This document shows, piece after piece, positions 5,746-9,143 of a stretch of 9,143 bases of DNA (position 1 is its first letter; the number at the start of each line of letters is the position of its first letter). A program made the position numbers and the translations under genes. A model generated the notes under the pieces. The model was not told where the DNA came from. It saw only the letters and a program-made list of their open reading frames with translations, and made no database searches. Source of the stretch: an uncultured Rhodospirillaceae bacterium (GTDB taxonomy: Bacteria; Pseudomonadota; Alphaproteobacteria; RF32; CAG-239); assembly GCA_900313185.1 (NCBI GenBank), contig OMQI01000154.1:1-9143 (forward strand). The letters are read 5' to 3'.

Positions 5746-6366
5746 ATGCGCAGAACCAAAGAAGATGCCGAACAAACCAGAAAAGCTATTTTGGCTTCGG
5801 CGATGGATATTTTTTATGAAAAGGGGTATTCTAAAACCACTTTTGATGAGATTGCCAAACGCATTAATTTGACCAAAGGTGCGGTATATTGGTATTTCAG
5901 AAATAAGCCGGATATTGTGGCTGCATTGATTAATGACTTTGCCGCACAATATTTGGTAGGAATAAGGGAATTTATGGAACAGCACTCACCGGTTTCTTTT
6001 GAAAATATTATTGAAATGTTACTGTTTAATAATAAAAAAATTCGTGAAGATGCATTGTTTTATAAATTTTTGTTTTTTGTATCCTGCCAGATGGAGTGGA
6101 GTGATGCTATTATAAATAAAATCCAACCGGCAATAGAACAAACCAAAAAAGCTACCCGTTCCCTGTTTTTGGATGTGTTGTCGGAATTGCAAAAGAACAA
6201 AAAAATCCGTCCGGATGTGGATATAGATATGATTTGCGAGATTATAATGACCATGTACGGCGGTATGCAAGAAGCATATTTTACTAAACGATTGACCAAT
6301 GATTTTGATGATTTGGTAAAAACCGGTTTAACGTTAATTTTTAATAATATAAAGACAGAAGGCTAG
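5746..6366 (+). CDS. TetR/AcrR-family repressor of the efflux operon
   Basis: This 206-aa protein is a one-component transcriptional repressor. Residues 1-50 match the TetR N-terminal helix-turn-helix and are close to AcrR/TtgR/MtrR. They open with MRRTKEDAEQTR, followed by FYEKGYSKTTFDEIA and the recognition-helix region NLTKGAVYWYFRNK. The helical remainder (about 55-206) is the usual dimerisation and drug-binding domain. The ATG at 5746 has AAGGA at 5735-5739, six bases upstream. The gene leads an operon: its stop codon is four bases before the membrane fusion protein start. Unlike the classic divergent acrR-acrAB layout, the repressor is co-transcribed with the pump, so autoregulation through the two upstream operators is likely. 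The family call is very secure; the operator assignment is inferred. Confidence 0.95.
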   Translation: MRRTKEDAEQTRKAILASAMDIFYEKGYSKTTFDEIAKRINLTKGAVYWYFRNKPDIVAALINDFAAQYLVGIREFMEQHSPVSFENIIEMLLFNNKKIREDALFYKFLFFVSCQMEWSDAIINKIQPAIEQTKKATRSLFLDVLSELQKNKKIRPDVDIDMICEIIMTMYGGMQEAYFTKRLTNDFDDLVKTGLTLIFNNIKTEG

Positions 6367-6370
6367 AAAA

Positions 6371-7546
6371 ATGAAGATTAATTACCCGAATTTAACAGAA
6401 GTCAGTAAGAAAATTTTACTATTTGCTTTATGCGTGGCAATAGGTTGGTATATGAAAGGAAGGCTGTCGCCGAGCGGACAACAAATGGGCTATGGTATGG
6501 GCGAAGTTTATATTTTGGCGCAGAAAGCACAGAATAAAGATATATCTTCATTTAACGAAAAAATTTCATACATAGAAGCGATTAATGAAGTCAGTATTTT
6601 ATCGCAAGTTACCGGAACCGTTGAAAAAATTTTGTTTGAAGAAGGTTCTTTGGTTAATGAAGGCGATGTATTATTTGAAATTGACCCTTCAAAATATCAG
6701 GCCGCTTATGATTTGGCTAAGGCTAAACTTGACAGTGCCAATGCCAATTTAGTAAAGGCGGAGAGAGATTATGTGCGTCAAGTAAAATTAAGTGATGAAA
6801 AATTTGCCTCAAAGGCAACGTTTGACAGTTCTGAAAGTGCTTATTTACAAGCAAAAGCAGCCGTTGAAGAAGCAAAAGCTAATTTAGATGTTGCTGCCAT
6901 TGATTTGGATAACACCAAAGTTATCGCACCGATTAGCGGAAAAATAGGTAAGGCTTTTGTTAAAAAAGGAAATTATGTGGTTGCATCCAGTGTTGCTCTG
7001 GCCAAGATTGTGCAAATTAATCCGATTCGTATCAGCTTTTCTTTAACCGATAAAGAAATGGCCAAAGTACAGACAATGAAAGATGATTTGAAAGATTTAA
7101 CCGCACAAATAATTTTGCCGACAGGAGAAGTTATCAACGAAAAAGTTGTCGGTACGTTTTCTGATAATGCTATAAATTCAAGTACGGCAACCATGTCGGT
7201 TTATGCCGATGTTGCCAATGAAGCTCGTCGTCTGATACCGGGAAACTATGTGCAATCGGCAATATCAAATAATAAGCCGGTTTATTCGGTGGTGGTTCCG
7301 CAATCGGCTCTTAACTACGATAAAGACGGTGCGTATATCTATATTGCCAAAGTAGATACTGCAAAAAGTAAGGAGAATGATTTACACGGAATTGCCGAAC
7401 AACGACGTATTGTCTTGGGCGAAAAGATTATAGGTTCCGATCAGGCAGTAGTCAGCGGATTAAAAGAGGGAGAATTAGTGGTTATACAAGGAAATGTTAA
7501 AATCCAAAATAATTCGCAAATTAAAATCGGCGTGGTAGAAAAATAA
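6371..7546 (+). CDS. RND efflux periplasmic adaptor (membrane fusion protein, HlyD/AcrA family)
   Basis: This is a 391-aa adaptor that links an inner-membrane RND pump to an outer-membrane channel. Residues 14-28 form a single hydrophobic segment. Its cysteine (C21, context FALC) does not fit a lipobox, so the protein is probably held by an uncleaved membrane anchor and not by a lipid as in AcrA. The lipoyl half-motifs lie at about 73-105 (GTVEKILFEEGSLVNEGDVLFEIDP region) and 180-212 (VIAPISGKIG region). Between them is an alpha-helical hairpin (about 107-180) rich in Ala, Lys and Glu. The beta-barrel and membrane-proximal domains follow. The ATG at 6371 has a GAAGG ribosome site overlapping the end of the repressor gene. 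The next gene starts 16 bases after its stop codon, so translation is probably coupled along the operon. Confidence 0.95.
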   Translation: MKINYPNLTEVSKKILLFALCVAIGWYMKGRLSPSGQQMGYGMGEVYILAQKAQNKDISSFNEKISYIEAINEVSILSQVTGTVEKILFEEGSLVNEGDVLFEIDPSKYQAAYDLAKAKLDSANANLVKAERDYVRQVKLSDEKFASKATFDSSESAYLQAKAAVEEAKANLDVAAIDLDNTKVIAPISGKIGKAFVKKGNYVVASSVALAKIVQINPIRISFSLTDKEMAKVQTMKDDLKDLTAQIILPTGEVINEKVVGTFSDNAINSSTATMSVYADVANEARRLIPGNYVQSAISNNKPVYSVVVPQSALNYDKDGAYIYIAKVDTAKSKENDLHGIAEQRRIVLGEKIIGSDQAVVSGLKEGELVVIQGNVKIQNNSQIKIGVVEK

Positions 7547-7562
7547 GTAAAGGATAATAATA

Positions 7563-9143
7563 ATGTTTTCAAAATTTTTTATTGACAGACCGCGTTTTGC
7601 CGTAGTGATTGCCATTGTTATGGCTTTGGCCGGTGTGGTTTCGATTATGACGATGCCGATTGGTATGTATCCGGAAATTGCCCCTCCGGAAATCAGAGTT
7701 TCTACCAACTATTTGGGAGCAAGTGCGGAAACGGTGGCAAATAACGTAGGTATTCCTTTGGAAAAAGCCATTAACGGTATTGAAAATATGCTGTATATGT
7801 CGTCAAATTCTTACAACTCAGGCGCATATAATTTAAGTATTGCATTTGAAACCGGAACCGATCCTGATTTGGATCAGGTAAAAGTGCAGAATCGTATTCA
7901 ACAGGTAGTAAGCACCTTGCCGCAAGAAGTACAAGATGTCGGCGTAACCGTGCAAAGACGTTCTTCGGATATTTTGGGATTTCTGCAGGTAACTTCGCCG
8001 AATGGAACATACGACAGCAATTTCCTCAATAACTATGTTGAAAATAATATTAAAATAGCCCTCAGTCGTGCCTATGGTGTGGGTGAGGTTAATGTTATGG
8101 GATCTGCCACCAGTATGCGTGTATGGATTGATGCGGATAAAGTAACTGCTCTTAATATTCCGATTGATACCATAAAATCGGCAATTCGCAGCCAAAATGT
8201 TCAACCGTCCTTAGGTTCAGTCGGTTCTGCTCCGGGTGACGGTAAACAAGTATTGGTATATTCTTTGGAAACCAAAGGTCGTTTGAATGATCCGAAAGAT
8301 TTTGAAAATATTATCGTCCGCACGGCAGAAGAGGGCGGTTTGGTGCGTTTGAAAGATATTGCTCGTGTGGAACTCGGTTCGGAAAACTATCTGACTCATT
8401 CGACGGTAGATGGTAAACCGGCGGTATCCATAATTATCAATAAATCCTCAGGCGCCAATGCGGTTAATGCGATGAAGGCAGTTAAAGCCGAGTTGAAAAA
8501 ATTGGAGAGATTTTATCCGGAAGATTTGGAAGTTAAGATATTCGTCGATACTACGGATTTTATTTTGGCATCTATTGAAGAAGTGTTTTTCACACTGTTT
8601 TTAACCTTTATTTTAGTGGTGATGGTTTGCTATGTGTTTTTACAAGACTGGCGTGCCACTTTGGTGCCGTCAATAGCTATACCTGTATCTATTTTAGCTA
8701 CCTTTGCGGTAATGAAAGTTTTAGGGTTTAACCTTAACATTCTGACACTGTTCGGGTTGGTTTTGGCCATCAGTTTGGTGGTTGATGATGCTATTGTGGT
8801 GGTGGAAAGAACTCTGCACTTAATGCAGGAAGAAAAATTATCCTCTCGTGAGGCTGCCATAAAAGCTATGGAACAGGTTTCCAGTGCGATTATTGCCACT
8901 ACTTTGGTATTGTTGGCAATTTTTGTGCCGATAGCATTTATGGGCGGAATTACCGGAAAAATTTATCAACAATTTGCCATTACCATCAGTTTTGCCATTT
9001 CATTTTCGGCAGTGAACGCATTAACGCTTTCCCCGGCTTTATCGGCAACTTTTTTGCGTCCTATAACCAAACAAACAACTGGATTTTTCGGTTGGTTCAA
9101 CAGAGCATTGGAAGGAACTACCAATAAATATTTGGTCGCAGTG
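7563..9143 (+). CDS. AcrB-like RND (HAE1) multidrug efflux transporter, 5' part
   Basis: The gene runs off the window. Its first 527 codons are present and open, about half of the usual 1,030-1,050 aa. It is the proton-driven inner-membrane pump of the tripartite system. Visible features are the N-terminal FFIDRPRFA with TM1 (about 10-30), the porter domain with FETGTDPDLDQVKVQNRIQ (about 95-113), and TM2 from about 341. Then come the FLQDWRATLVPSIAIP loop and the TM4 proton-relay pair D408-D409 in VVDDAIVVVE, matching AcrB D407-D408. LSPALSATFLRP lies near the end. The ATG at 7563 has AAGGA at 7550-7554. It is the third gene of the repressor-adaptor-pump operon. The proton-relay acids are intact and no frameshift was seen. 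Drug specificity cannot be read from this half. Confidence 0.96.
   Translation, partial: MFSKFFIDRPRFAVVIAIVMALAGVVSIMTMPIGMYPEIAPPEIRVSTNYLGASAETVANNVGIPLEKAINGIENMLYMSSNSYNSGAYNLSIAFETGTDPDLDQVKVQNRIQQVVSTLPQEVQDVGVTVQRRSSDILGFLQVTSPNGTYDSNFLNNYVENNIKIALSRAYGVGEVNVMGSATSMRVWIDADKVTALNIPIDTIKSAIRSQNVQPSLGSVGSAPGDGKQVLVYSLETKGRLNDPKDFENIIVRTAEEGGLVRLKDIARVELGSENYLTHSTVDGKPAVSIIINKSSGANAVNAMKAVKAELKKLERFYPEDLEVKIFVDTTDFILASIEEVFFTLFLTFILVVMVCYVFLQDWRATLVPSIAIPVSILATFAVMKVLGFNLNILTLFGLVLAISLVVDDAIVVVERTLHLMQEEKLSSREAAIKAMEQVSSAIIATTLVLLAIFVPIAFMGGITGKIYQQFAITISFAISFSAVNALTLSPALSATFLRPITKQTTGFFGWFNRALEGTTNKYLVAV

Noticed and set aside
1..9143. Insertion sequence, prophage, CRISPR or defence system
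   Set aside because: No transposase, integrase, Cas protein, phage gene, long terminal inverted repeat or regularly spaced repeat array was seen.

Overview
The window is AT-rich bacterial DNA with Gram-negative features: purine-rich Shine-Dalgarno sites, sigma70-like promoters, intrinsic terminators, exported Cys-rich proteins and a tripartite RND efflux operon. The GYRASSDAVLL-type start of the COG4123 methyltransferase and the TtgR/AcrR-like regulator suggest an AT-rich alphaproteobacterium. The clostridial-type 2[4Fe-4S] ferredoxin would suit a low-oxygen or host-associated life. This placement is inference and no rRNA is present to confirm it.

Layout. (1) 1-1241: a single-gene unit with a good promoter carrying dyad symmetry, a 363-aa helical protein of unknown function, and a strong terminator. 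(2) 1242-1609: about 370 bases with no convincing protein gene, but with a promoter-like sequence, several hairpins and an intrinsic terminator. This could be a small RNA or an attenuated leader. (3) 1610-2437: a secreted six-cysteine protein of unknown function. It converges on thioredoxin reductase (trxB, minus strand, 2439-3365) with one base between the stop codons. (4) 3520-4574: a 2[4Fe-4S] ferredoxin, a terminator, and a TrmN6/YfiC-like N6-adenine methyltransferase. (5) 4633-5652: an exported protein with two tandem LprI-like (DUF1311) domains and a charged tail, behind an extended -10 promoter. (6) 5653-9143: a TetR/AcrR-family repressor, a membrane fusion protein and the first half of an AcrB-like RND pump. 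All three are co-directional and tightly spaced, behind a control region with two copies of an AcrR-like operator.

How the parts work together. The last three genes look like an autoregulated multidrug efflux operon: the repressor gene comes first, so ligand release from the operators would induce repressor and pump together. An outer-membrane factor may lie beyond the window. TrxB and ferredoxin are redox housekeeping genes, transcribed divergently from a shared 154-bp region. I see no CRISPR array, insertion sequence, phage gene, tRNA or rRNA. No clearly new multi-gene system is evident. The items most worth checking are the structured non-coding segment at about 1297-1530, the paired operators at 5653-5725, and the duplicated LprI-like protein.
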